Assembly (NCBI RefSeq): GCF_006402735.1
Contig: NZ_CP017174.1
Span: forward strand, 8,970,001-9,034,000
From: Myxococcus xanthus
Lineage (GTDB): Bacteria > Myxococcota > Myxococcia > Myxococcales > Myxococcaceae
DNA: 64,000 nt
Direction of reading: 5' to 3'
A program made the translations under genes and the position numbers. This document shows, one piece after another, positions 34,201-41,942 of the stretch. Under the pieces are notes generated by a model. It saw only the letters and a list, made by a program, of their open reading frames with translations. It was not told the origin of the DNA and made no database searches. Each line of letters opens with the position of its first letter. Within the stretch, counting starts at the first letter, position 1.

Positions 34201-35445
34201 TGCACGCGTCCCAACTGGGGGGATGCCGACCCGGCGCTCGACTTCGGCGGAATGTGGGGCTACGCCGACGGCGTCGCGGTGAACAACCCCTATACGAATG
34301 CGCAGACGTGTCCGGCGGGGTTCATCGCCCAGAAGGTGCTCGGGACCACCGGGCAGGACTACGACCTCCACGCATGCTACCGGCCCCACGTTCCCGGGCA
34401 GGCCTCTCCGTATGCGTTCGCGGGCCTGTGGGGCCATGTCGAAGGAGCCCAGACACCGAACCCCACGACAGGCGCCACGTCGTGCCCTCGTGGGTTTGCC
34501 CCAACGCGGGTGCTGGGCACCCAGGGCACCGACTATCCGTTGTACTTCTGCGAGCTACTCCAAACGAAGTTCGCGCCCCGGCTGCGCTTTGATGGGTCCG
34601 CGCGCGGCTACCCCATGTCGGCCCAGGACTTCTATGACGCGGCGGTCGTGAACCCGCAGCAGGGCATCATCCAGAACACGGACGCCACGACACTGGGGAC
34701 GGGGACGATTCCCACGTACTACCAGCTCATTGAGTGCGGCCAGCAGGTGCGCATCAAATACTGGTGGTTCTACGGCTACCAGAGCACCTGCGACGACTTC
34801 GGTAATGGTGCCCACCACGGCGACTGGGAAGATGTCACGGTGACATTGAGTGAGGACAAGACGACCATCGCCGCCGTCACCTTTTCGATGCACGGTAAGT
34901 CCTATACGCGGCTCGCCAGCCGTGGAGGCTTCCAGGTGGAGAACGGCACGCATCCCGTTGTCTACGTAGGGAAGAACTCTCATGCCGCCCACTACAAGCA
35001 AGGTGGGAGCGGCGTGACGGACAACTGCCTGCCTTGGGAGGAGTACCGCAACAACTCGACAGGCACGCACCTGGATAGCTGGCTGAACCTGGTGAGCCTC
35101 GACACAGGAGCCGAGCCCTGGATAATGGCCGACCGCATCAACAACTTCGCGTGGGGGTACAATGGAGTGAATACCCACCCGACTCGCTCCGGCCCCAGTT
35201 GCCGGATGAATGCCGCCAATTGGTCCGCCAATGTACCGACCTGGTGGCACAGCCAGTGCAAAGCGGGCGACCGCGACGACGGGACGACTTGCCACTCCGC
35301 GTGTCGCTCCGGGTATACAGACATGGGGCTGACGTGTACGAATTGGAGCATCACCTCGCTCCACACGTATGGGCAAAACATCTATCGGTATGACTACACA
35401 CTGCCGACGTCGGACCGCGGACTCTTGATTGGAGATCCGCGCTGA
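31285..35445 (+). CDS. large repeat lipoprotein with C-terminal Vps62-like domain
   Basis: 1386 residues. The N-terminal 50 residues are long for a signal, but the stretch WLAALGLFAAC gives a lipobox near residue 51. Residues 76-1092 consist of 18 units of 52-60 residues built on 'DFGGmwG..n...NPaT.a.sCP.Gyt..qvLGT...D.pLy.C.rP'. Each unit carries two Cys and one LGT. They fall into three six-unit blocks. The last 290 residues resemble the Vps62/DUF946 family: CGQQVRIKYWWFYGYQ, GAHHGDWEDVTVTL, FSMHGKSYTR and NSHAAHY. Lone transcript after an AT-rich promoter. Surface exposure is likely. Adhesin or toxin-like roles are guesses. Confidence 0.85.
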   Translation: MKEVDLQIPHETHVSTHPPARVRALAQTSVAASPRRQWARGWLAALGLFAACAVEPATSDEAVSQSWAAIEVPRGLDFGGAFGYFNNGVLSPNPATGAASCPEGYTQTQTYGKTGLDWPVYICHRPSEEGRASLYDFGGMWGHVNRNQVLNPITQAARCPAGYTEQKLLGTNQQDYGLHLCYRPHVPGVPSEYRFGGAHGHIESAATKNPATGAASCPNGFEQTQVLGTHNVDYPLYFCMARASHWDFGGFIGTRNGGEPVLNPATDAATCPDGYTRTQVLGTGAVDQPLHLCARPNWDGTEPALDFGGLWGFVNDTAVNNPYTNAQTCPAGFTAQKVLGTTGQDHDLHVCYRPHVPGTGPTLPFGGLWGHVEGTQVPNPVTAAASCPKGFTPKQVLGTSGVDAALYLCEPHSDALEFGGAFGYFNNGVLSPNPATGAASCPFGYTQTQVLGTWGTDWDVHICQRPAREGSTPLYDFGGMWGHVNRSQVVNPITHAARCPAGYTEQQLLGTNQRDYGLYLCYRPHVPGRIPENRFGGMHGHVERLPVANPATGTTACPPGAVEAQVLGTHGMDYSLHYCMTRAPKWDFGGVFGYLNGGSPVSNPATGAPSCPGGYVQTQVLGSSTMDAPLFLCSRPNWDNAEPALDFGGMWGIVNAAWVNNPYTNGQSCPAGFAALRILGTARQDSDLHVCYRHHAPGTVPPYPFGGMWGYVNDAPVSNPTTSTASCPTGFIPRQILGTAHIDHPVYFCELPAKSLDFGGAFGFVHNGTLSPNPATGAASCPEGYTKTQAYGTHGRDWSVHFCHRPSLEGEAPLYDFGGMWGYVNNTLVRNPITSGANCPAGYTDQLLLGTSRLDHELHVCYRQHVANSPAAARFGGMYGYVEQAPVPNPATVTTECPSGFEQTQVLGTHNIDYPLYFCMARAPHWDFGGFIGTRNGGEPVPNPVTNAATCPDGYTRTQVLGTSAVDQPLYLCTRPNWGDADPALDFGGMWGYADGVAVNNPYTNAQTCPAGFIAQKVLGTTGQDYDLHACYRPHVPGQASPYAFAGLWGHVEGAQTPNPTTGATSCPRGFAPTRVLGTQGTDYPLYFCELLQTKFAPRLRFDGSARGYPMSAQDFYDAAVVNPQQGIIQNTDATTLGTGTIPTYYQLIECGQQVRIKYWWFYGYQSTCDDFGNGAHHGDWEDVTVTLSEDKTTIAAVTFSMHGKSYTRLASRGGFQVENGTHPVVYVGKNSHAAHYKQGGSGVTDNCLPWEEYRNNSTGTHLDSWLNLVSLDTGAEPWIMADRINNFAWGYNGVNTHPTRSGPSCRMNAANWSANVPTWWHSQCKAGDRDDGTTCHSACRSGYTDMGLTCTNWSITSLHTYGQNIYRYDYTLPTSDRGLLIGDPR
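31510..34560 (+). repeat. 18 coding repeats arranged as three six-unit blocks
   Basis: Block starts are at about 31510, 32530 and 33547, each about 1.02 kb. Position within the block is conserved: unit 1 is LDFGGAFGYF or LDFGGAFGFV, unit 2 YDFGGMWG, unit 3 a variant with RFGG, unit 4 WDFGG with an NGG or NGGEP loop, unit 5 LDFGG ending NNPYTN, and unit 6 with PFGG or AFAG. The blocks therefore arose by duplication of a whole six-unit cassette. DNA identity is very high in places: the 45 bases after 'ggctacttc' near 31536 and 32556 match. Confidence 0.85.
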
Positions 35446-36075
35446 TGCTGCCGTGGGCGGCCCCTTCAACACCGAGGCGCGGCCCGCAGACCGTTGACCA
35501 GGACTTCAACGGCAACTGACGCCGCCTCACTGGCGTCCAGACCAGCGGGTCGCGGTCCGCAATCCATCTTCTCATGGCTGTCCATCCTCCCAGAGGCAGC
35601 CATGAGAAGATGCTTCATCCAGACACGACGGCCCAGACGGAGTCGTCGCCGAGCAGGAAGGCGGCGCGAAGCGCCCTCTGGCGGCCTCCTGGATGCACTC
35701 GGCCACCGGAGTGACTTCTTCGGTGGGTACAACAATGAGCACCACCATGGCGGCCGGGCGCCCCGGGCCGAGGTGCTCGTCGAGTCCTACGCCGCGCCCC
35801 CTGAGCGATTCCTTCGCGGCGTCCCCATGTCGAAGGCCCCGCCAACCGTCATCTGGATGAACGCCCCCCGCGCGACGCGCCTCCTCGCAGGGGCTGCGCA
35901 GTGCTCTTTCGGGCTCGCTGTCTCACTCGCGCTGACAGGTTCCGCGGTCGCCCATGCCTGTCCGCCGTCCATCACTGGCGGACAGTGACATCCAAGAATC
36001 TGTCCACCAGACGCAGGGCAGCCCCGCCGGCCGTGGTGGATGGGCAACGCGCTTCCTACCTGTGCGCGCGCTCCC
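35446..36075. other. 630-bp gene-poor gap with possible decayed coding sequence
   Basis: No open frame here has convincing codon bias from start to stop. On the minus strand, pieces such as VLIVVPTEEVTPVAECIQEA (about 35690-35760) and LRAAFLLGDDSVWAVVSG (about 35615-35670) sit in different frames, which would fit a frameshifted remnant. Family not recognised. The left half carries the stacked hairpins listed separately. The right part holds the promoter of the efflux cluster. Confidence 0.35.
35491..35612. repeat. three stacked inverted repeats, the last with 16-bp perfect arms
   Basis: CCGTTGA/TCAACGG (35491-35497, 35506-35512), GACGCC/GGCGTC (35518-35523, 35532-35537) and CATCTTCTCATGGCTG/CAGCCATGAGAAGATG (35565-35580, 35597-35612; 16-nt loop). 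The first two could terminate the repeat-lipoprotein transcript. The third is longer and less GC-rich than the terminators nearby and may be the scar of a mobile element or a structured RNA. Confidence 0.6.
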
Positions 36076-37557
36076 ATGAATGCCCTGCTGCTCGCAGCCC
36101 TGCTGTCCCACGCCTCCAGCCTCCTGCTGGCCCAGGCGGGCCCCGGCACCGACGCGGGCGTGGAGCCACCCGCGACCCGCGCTCCCGTCCTCTCCCCGGA
36201 GACACCCGAGCCGCCGCGGTTCCCGGTGTCCGACCCGCTGCTGGAGCCCATTCCCCCGGCCGAGATGCAGGTGGCGACCTGGGACGAGGCGCTGCACCTG
36301 CTGCGTCAACGCTCCACCAGCCTGTACACCGCGCTGGCCCAGGTGGAGTCCGCGGCGGGCGTGCAGCGAATCGCCCTGGCCGCATTGCTGCCCACGCTCA
36401 CCGGCACTGTCTCCGTCCAGTACAACGTGCTCAATCCCAACGCGACGCCGCTCCTGGGTGGTGGCGGCGGTGGCGGCGGCGGCGTGGGAGGCGGTATCGG
36501 CGGGGGCATTGGCGGCGACGTCGGAGGCGCCCAGTCACCGGGCCTCACCCGCCCGCCTTTCCTGGGACTGCTGAACGCCACCCAGCCCCTGTTCAACCTC
36601 CCGTCCATCATCGCGCTGGGCACCGCGCGCGAGGCCCGGCGCACCGCCAACCTGTCGCTGGCGGAGACGCGGCGCCAGCTCACCAGCGCGCTGGCCCAGT
36701 CACTGGTGCTCGTCGCCGCGCAGGAGCGGATGGCCGAGGTCAACCGCGTCAACCTGCGCACCGCCCTGGAGCGGCTGGCCCTCACGGAGCGCCGCTTCGA
36801 GCTGGGCGCGGGCACGCGGCTGGACGTGGTGCGCGTGCAGCAGGACACGGAGACGGCGCGCAACCTCGTCGTCCTGGGGGACGAGACCCTGCGCAAGGCC
36901 CGTGAGACGCTGGGACTGGTGCTGGGCATTCCTCAAGGCGTGGGCCTGGTCCGGGGCGTCCAGTTGGAGACCCTGCTCCAGCACTCGCGGCGGGACTGTC
37001 AGCAACTGGAGTCGCTCGACCGGCGCGCGGACATCGCGGTGGCGCGCTCGCGGCGCACGCTGGCCGAGCGGCAGGTGTCGGAAGTGAAGGCGCGTTATGC
37101 CCCGACGCTCGCGCTGACCAGCACCACCCTGGCCCTCACCGTGGAAGAGGGCTTCGTGACGGTGCCGGTGTGGAACATCGGCGCCAGCCTGGTGCTGCCC
37201 TTCTGGGATGGCGGCGCGCGTGAGGGCCAACTGTGGCAGACGCGCGCGGGCGTGGAGGTGGCGAAGCAGGGGCTGGTGGAGCTGGAGCGCACGGCCTCGG
37301 TGGAGGTGCTGCAGGCACGGCGCGCCGTACAGGTGGCGGACGCGGCCGCGCGCATCGCGGGCCGGGGACGCGCCCTGGCCGAGGAGAACGACCGGCTCAC
37401 CCGGCGCAGCTTCGAGGTGGGAACGGGAACCAGCCTGGAGCTCATCCAGACAGCGTCGGACCTCCGCCAGGCGGAGTTGCTGCTGGTGGTGCGCGAGTTC
37501 GAGCTGGAGCAGGCGCGGGTCGCGGCGTTCCTCACGGAGGCGGCATGCGATTGGTGA
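36076..37557 (+). CDS. TolC-family outer-membrane efflux protein
   Basis: 493 residues from the ATG at 36076. Signal peptide to about LLLAQA. Two TolC halves are visible: helices such as WDEALHLLRQRSTSLYTALAQVESAAG, and the conserved RFELGAGTRLDVVRVQQD and SFEVGTGTSLELIQTASDLRQAELLL. Unusual is a Gly run between about residues 130 and 155, with nine consecutive Gly and then GG[VID] units, in the region of a barrel loop. First gene of the efflux operon; its end overlaps the adaptor gene by 13 nt. Confidence 0.9.
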   Translation: MNALLLAALLSHASSLLLAQAGPGTDAGVEPPATRAPVLSPETPEPPRFPVSDPLLEPIPPAEMQVATWDEALHLLRQRSTSLYTALAQVESAAGVQRIALAALLPTLTGTVSVQYNVLNPNATPLLGGGGGGGGGVGGGIGGGIGGDVGGAQSPGLTRPPFLGLLNATQPLFNLPSIIALGTAREARRTANLSLAETRRQLTSALAQSLVLVAAQERMAEVNRVNLRTALERLALTERRFELGAGTRLDVVRVQQDTETARNLVVLGDETLRKARETLGLVLGIPQGVGLVRGVQLETLLQHSRRDCQQLESLDRRADIAVARSRRTLAERQVSEVKARYAPTLALTSTTLALTVEEGFVTVPVWNIGASLVLPFWDGGAREGQLWQTRAGVEVAKQGLVELERTASVEVLQARRAVQVADAAARIAGRGRALAEENDRLTRRSFEVGTGTSLELIQTASDLRQAELLLVVREFELEQARVAAFLTEAACDW

Positions 37558-38702
37558 GGACGTGGAGCACGGGGCTCGCCGTACTGCTCCTCGCGGGCTG
37601 CCGCTCGCAGGGCGACTCGGGGCCGCAGGGGGGCCAAGCGGCCACGAACCAGCCCATGCCGGTGGAGGTGGAGCGCCTGGTCCCCGCCGAGGTGCGCGAG
37701 TCCAACGAGTACCTGGGCGCGCTCATCTCCCGCAGCAGCATCACCGTCTATCCGCAGGTCGCCGGCTACGTGAAGGCGATTCCGCTCGAGCCGGGAGCAC
37801 GCGTCGAACAGGGGGAAGTGCTGCTCGTGGTGGACCCCCGGCGAGAAAGCGCGGGCCTGCGCGCCACCCAGGCGCAGCAAGCCGCCGCCATGGCGCAGCG
37901 AGAGTACGCCCAACAGACGCGCAAGCGCAGTGAGCAACTGCTGAAGGAGGGACTCCAGAGCCGCCAGGACTATGACCAGGCGGTGGCGCAGGCACTGCAA
38001 GCCGAGGCCAGCGCGCGCGCCATCGAAGCCCAGGTGCAGGCCCAGGAGGTCCAGCTCGGCTTCTACGAAGTGAGCGCGCCCTTCGCCGGCATCGTGGGCG
38101 ACTACCCGGTGAACGTGGGCGACTTCGTGACGCAGCAGACGGCCCTCACCACACTGGACCAGAGCAACACGCTGGAGCTGTCCGTCCAGATTCCCGTCGA
38201 GCGGGCAGGCACCGTCCGGGTGGGCACCACGCCAGTGGAGGTGTTGGACCCAGAGGGCCGGCTCGTGGTGTCGGCACCGGTGTTCTTCGTGGCGCCCACG
38301 CCCAACGCCACCACGCAGTTGGTGGAGATACGCGGTGTCTTCGAGAACACCGTGGGCCTGCGCGCCGGACAGTTCGTGCGCGCCCGGGTCGTCTATGCCA
38401 CGCGGGAGGCTCTGCGCGTCCCGACCTCCGCCGTCACCCGCATCAGCAGCCAGTCCTTCGTCTTCGTGGTGCAGGACTCGGACGCGGGCACCGTGGCGCA
38501 GCGGGCGCCGGTGAGCCTGGGCCTCGTCTCCGGCAATGACTACGAGGTGACGGGCGGACTGGACGCGGGCACGCCCGTGGTGCTCAGCGGCATCCAGATG
38601 CTCCGCGATGGCCAGCCCATCCAACCCAAGGCCCCCTCGCGCAAGCCACCTCAGGGCGTGGGCGGCAGCGGGACCGACGGCGGCACCCCGCCGGCACAGT
38701 GA
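37545..38702 (+). CDS. RND efflux periplasmic adaptor (membrane fusion lipoprotein)
   Basis: 385 residues from the ATG at 37545, inside the end of the TolC gene. Lipobox LAGC near residue 19. The HlyD/AcrA layout is present: lipoyl-like half YPQVAGYVKAIPLEPGARVEQGEVLLVVD, alpha-hairpin (RESAGLRATQAQQAAAM to ASARAIEAQ), second lipoyl half with YEVSAPFAGIVGDYPVNVGDFV, beta-barrel and membrane-proximal domain (VLSGIQMLRDGQPI). It bridges the RND pump and TolC. Nine bases separate it from the pump gene. Confidence 0.92.
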   Translation: MRLVRTWSTGLAVLLLAGCRSQGDSGPQGGQAATNQPMPVEVERLVPAEVRESNEYLGALISRSSITVYPQVAGYVKAIPLEPGARVEQGEVLLVVDPRRESAGLRATQAQQAAAMAQREYAQQTRKRSEQLLKEGLQSRQDYDQAVAQALQAEASARAIEAQVQAQEVQLGFYEVSAPFAGIVGDYPVNVGDFVTQQTALTTLDQSNTLELSVQIPVERAGTVRVGTTPVEVLDPEGRLVVSAPVFFVAPTPNATTQLVEIRGVFENTVGLRAGQFVRARVVYATREALRVPTSAVTRISSQSFVFVVQDSDAGTVAQRAPVSLGLVSGNDYEVTGGLDAGTPVVLSGIQMLRDGQPIQPKAPSRKPPQGVGGSGTDGGTPPAQ

Positions 38703-38711
38703 GGGGCCGCC

Positions 38712-41700
38712 ATGTTCACCGACTTCTTCATCCGCCGTCCCGTCTTCGCCAGTGTGGTGTCCATCATCATCACCCTGGTGGGGGCCATCTCCATCCCCAA
38801 CCTCCCCGTCGAGCAGTACCCGGACCTGTCCCTGCCCGTGGTGCAGGTGACGGCGACGTACATCGGCGCCTCCGCGGAGACAGTGGAGAGCGCCGTCACC
38901 ACCGTGCTGGAGCGGCAGCTCAACGGCGTGGAGGGCATGCGTTACATCGCCTCCACCAGCAGCAACACGGGCGTGAGCACCATCACCGTCACCTTCGACC
39001 CGGGACGGGACTTGGACATCGCCGCGGTGGACGTCCAGAACCGCGTGGCCACCGCGTCCGCGCAGCTCCCGGCCGCCGTCAACGCGCTGGGCGTCACCAT
39101 CACCAAGGCCCAGACGCAGCTGCTCATCGCCTTCGGCCTGTTCGACGAGGAGAACCGTTACGAGACGGGCTTCCTCAGCAACTACGCGGACGTCTTCATC
39201 CGGGACGCGCTGCTGCGCGTGACGGGCGTGGGCGACGTGCGGATTTTCGGTGAGCGGCGCTTCGCCATGCGGCTGTGGCTGGACCCCACGGAGCTGGCCC
39301 GGCGCGGGCTCGCCGCCACGGACGTGGTGAACGCCCTGCGCGCGCAGAACGTTCAAATCGGCGCCGGACAGGTGGGCCAGCCGCCCGCGCCGCCGGGACA
39401 GACGTATCAGTTCACGGTGCGCGTGCTGGGGCAGCTCACGTCGGCGGAGGAGTTCGGCAACATCGTGGTGCAGCAGGGGCCGGACGGCTCGCTGGTGCGG
39501 CTGAAGGACGTGGGCAGCGCGGAGCTGGGCGCGGAGAACTACGGGCAGCTTCTGCGCTTCAACGGCCGCGAAGCCGTGGGCCTGGGCATCTTTCAGCTCC
39601 CCGGCTCCAACGCGCTGGACGTGCGCGACGGCGTCGTCGCCGAGCTGGAGCGGCTCAAGGGAAACTTCCCACCAGGAATGCGCTATCAGCGCGCCTTCGA
39701 CACCACGGCGGCGGTGCAGGCCTCCATCGAGGAGGTGCTGGTGACGCTGGGCGAGGCCATCTTCCTGGTGGTGCTGGTCATCTTCATCTTCCTGCACGGC
39801 TGGCGCAGCGTGCTGGTGGTGGCCACCACGCTGCCCGTGTCGCTGGTGGGCACCTTCCTCTTCGTCAACGCGTTCGGCTTCTCCATCAACACGCTGACGC
39901 TCTTCGGCCTCACGCTGGCCACGGGGCTGGTGGTGGATGACGCCATCATCGTCATCGAGAACGTCGAGCGCACCATGGAGCAGGACAACGTGGGCCCTCG
40001 CGAGGCCACCCACCGGGGCATGAAGCAGGTGGCCGGCGCGCTGGTGGCCATTGCCCTGGTGCTGTCCGCGGTGTTCGTGCCGGTGTCCTTCTTCCCCGGC
40101 ACCACCGGCATCATCTACCGGCAGTTCGCCCTCACCCTGGCCTTCTCCATCAGCCTGTCCGCGCTGGTGGCGCTCACCCTGTCCCCCGCGCTGTGCGCCA
40201 TCCTGCTGCGGCCCCACGAAGGCCAGAAGTGGAAGGTCTTCCGCATGTTCGACCGGGGGCTCGACGCGTTCCGAGACGCCTACGGCCGGATGTTGGCGAA
40301 GCTCATCGGACCGCTGCGCTGGCCGGTGGTCATCGCCTTCGTCGTGTGTCTGGCCGGCACCATCCTGGTGTACCGCCTCACGCCCACGGGCTTCATCCCA
40401 GGCGAGGACCAGGGCTACCTCATCATCGCCGTGCAGGGGCCGGAGGGCACGTCGCTGGACTACACGCGCAATGTGCTGCTCCAGGCGGAAGACGTGCTGC
40501 GCCAGCAGCCGGAGGTCGCGGGCATCTTCACCGTGGGCGGCTTCTCGCTGCTGGGCACGGGCGTCAACTACGGCACCCTCTTCGTCAACCTGCACCTATG
40601 GGATGAGCGCAAACGGCCGGACCAGAGCGTGGCGGGACTGGTGGAGCGCCTGAGACGTCCGCTGAGGGCCATTGGCGGCGCGCGCGTGTTGCCCTTCGAG
40701 CCCCCCGCCATCCGCGGCGTGGGCAGCGTGGGCGGCTTTGAGTTCGTGCTGGAGGACCAGCAAGGTGGCCGAACGCTCGCTCAGCTCGCGCAGACGACGG
40801 ACATGCTGGTGGGCGCGGCCAGCCAGGACCCGGGCCTGCGCGGCGTCTTCTCCTCATACACAGCGAACACGCCCCTCCTGGACGTGCAGGTGGACCGGGA
40901 GAAGGCCCTGGCGATGGGCGTCCCGCTGGATGGCGTCTTCTCTACGCTGCAAGTCTATCTGGGCAGCCAGTACGTGAATGACTTCACCTTCGCCAGCCGC
41001 GTGTACCGCGTGTACGTGCAGGCCGCCGTTCCGTTCCGCAACGAGCCACGCGACATCGACGCGCTCTACGTCCGCTCCGCGAAGGGAGAGATGGTGCCGC
41101 TGGAGTCGCTGGTGCAGGTGCGGCCCATCACCAGCGCGCAGAACATCCAGCACTACAACCTGTACCGCTCGGCGACCATCAACGGGCAGGCCGCGCCGGG
41201 CTCCAGCTCCGGGCAGGCCCTGGACGCGATGGATGCGGTGGCGCGCAAGACGTTGCCCGTGGGCTACACCTTCGAATGGACGGGCCTGTCTCAGGAGCAG
41301 CAGGAGGCGGGCCGCAGCGTGCTGCTCATCTTCGGGCTGGGCGTCGTCTTCGTCTACCTGGTGCTGTCCGCGCAGTATGAGAGCTTCGCCCTGCCCCTGG
41401 TCATCCTCCTGGGCGTCCCCGTGGCCATGCTGGGCGCGCTGGGGCTGCAGAATTTGCGCGGCCTCCAGAACGACGTGTTCTGCCAGGTCGGGCTCGTCAT
41501 GCTGGTGGGTCTGGCCAGCAAGAACGCCATCCTCATCGTCGAGTTCGCCGAGCAGCTCCGCCACGAAGGTCGGAGCGTCGTGGACGCCGCCATTCACTCC
41601 GCCCAGACGCGCCTGCGGCCCATCCTGATGACGTCCTTCGCGTTCCTCATGGGCGTGGTGCCGCTGATGCTGGCCTCGGGGGCGGGGGCCTCCGCGCGCA

Positions 41701-41873
41701 AGTCCCTGGGCACCACCGTGTTCGGCGGCATGCTGCTGTCCACCTTCGTGAACCTCATCTTCATCCCCGTGCTGTACGTGGTGCTGGAGACCGCCAGGCT
41801 CCGCGTCCGCCGGCATGGCGATGTCAACACGCCACCGCCCTCCGTCCGCCCACCGGAGCCCCACACACCCTGA
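38712..41873 (+). CDS. RND multidrug/lipophile efflux permease, HAE1 family
   Basis: 1053 residues, full length for AcrB/MexF-like pumps. It starts MFTDFFIRRPVFASVVSII, the usual first helix. The TM4 proton-relay Asp pair is in GLVVDDAIIVIEN (about 415), and FFPGTTGIIYRQF and LASKNAILIVEFAEQL are family motifs. Two large periplasmic loops follow TM1 and TM7. It should expel amphipathic compounds by proton exchange through the adaptor and TolC. The next gene, a lipid-related patatin, follows after 69 bp on the same strand. Confidence 0.95.
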   Translation: MFTDFFIRRPVFASVVSIIITLVGAISIPNLPVEQYPDLSLPVVQVTATYIGASAETVESAVTTVLERQLNGVEGMRYIASTSSNTGVSTITVTFDPGRDLDIAAVDVQNRVATASAQLPAAVNALGVTITKAQTQLLIAFGLFDEENRYETGFLSNYADVFIRDALLRVTGVGDVRIFGERRFAMRLWLDPTELARRGLAATDVVNALRAQNVQIGAGQVGQPPAPPGQTYQFTVRVLGQLTSAEEFGNIVVQQGPDGSLVRLKDVGSAELGAENYGQLLRFNGREAVGLGIFQLPGSNALDVRDGVVAELERLKGNFPPGMRYQRAFDTTAAVQASIEEVLVTLGEAIFLVVLVIFIFLHGWRSVLVVATTLPVSLVGTFLFVNAFGFSINTLTLFGLTLATGLVVDDAIIVIENVERTMEQDNVGPREATHRGMKQVAGALVAIALVLSAVFVPVSFFPGTTGIIYRQFALTLAFSISLSALVALTLSPALCAILLRPHEGQKWKVFRMFDRGLDAFRDAYGRMLAKLIGPLRWPVVIAFVVCLAGTILVYRLTPTGFIPGEDQGYLIIAVQGPEGTSLDYTRNVLLQAEDVLRQQPEVAGIFTVGGFSLLGTGVNYGTLFVNLHLWDERKRPDQSVAGLVERLRRPLRAIGGARVLPFEPPAIRGVGSVGGFEFVLEDQQGGRTLAQLAQTTDMLVGAASQDPGLRGVFSSYTANTPLLDVQVDREKALAMGVPLDGVFSTLQVYLGSQYVNDFTFASRVYRVYVQAAVPFRNEPRDIDALYVRSAKGEMVPLESLVQVRPITSAQNIQHYNLYRSATINGQAAPGSSSGQALDAMDAVARKTLPVGYTFEWTGLSQEQQEAGRSVLLIFGLGVVFVYLVLSAQYESFALPLVILLGVPVAMLGALGLQNLRGLQNDVFCQVGLVMLVGLASKNAILIVEFAEQLRHEGRSVVDAAIHSAQTRLRPILMTSFAFLMGVVPLMLASGAGASARKSLGTTVFGGMLLSTFVNLIFIPVLYVVLETARLRVRRHGDVNTPPPSVRPPEPHTP

Positions 41874-41942
41874 GTGCTGACCAGGAGCCTGAGGGGCCCC
41901 TGGATGCCCCGCCGGAGGGGCTTCGTTATCCTGCGGGGTGCC

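Noticed and set aside
35491-35612. Hairpins as a retron msr-msd
   Set aside because: No reverse transcriptase gene is in the window, so the structure alone does not support a retron.
35494-35988. 164-residue plus-strand frame in the gap after the repeat lipoprotein gene
   Set aside because: It crosses the perfect inverted repeat, has no ribosome site and mixed composition; only its end looks signal-like. Left as non-coding.
37095-40595. 1166-residue minus-strand open frame opposite the efflux genes
   Set aside because: Low-complexity His/Arg/Gly/Glu content and no domain; it overlaps three convincing genes on the other strand.
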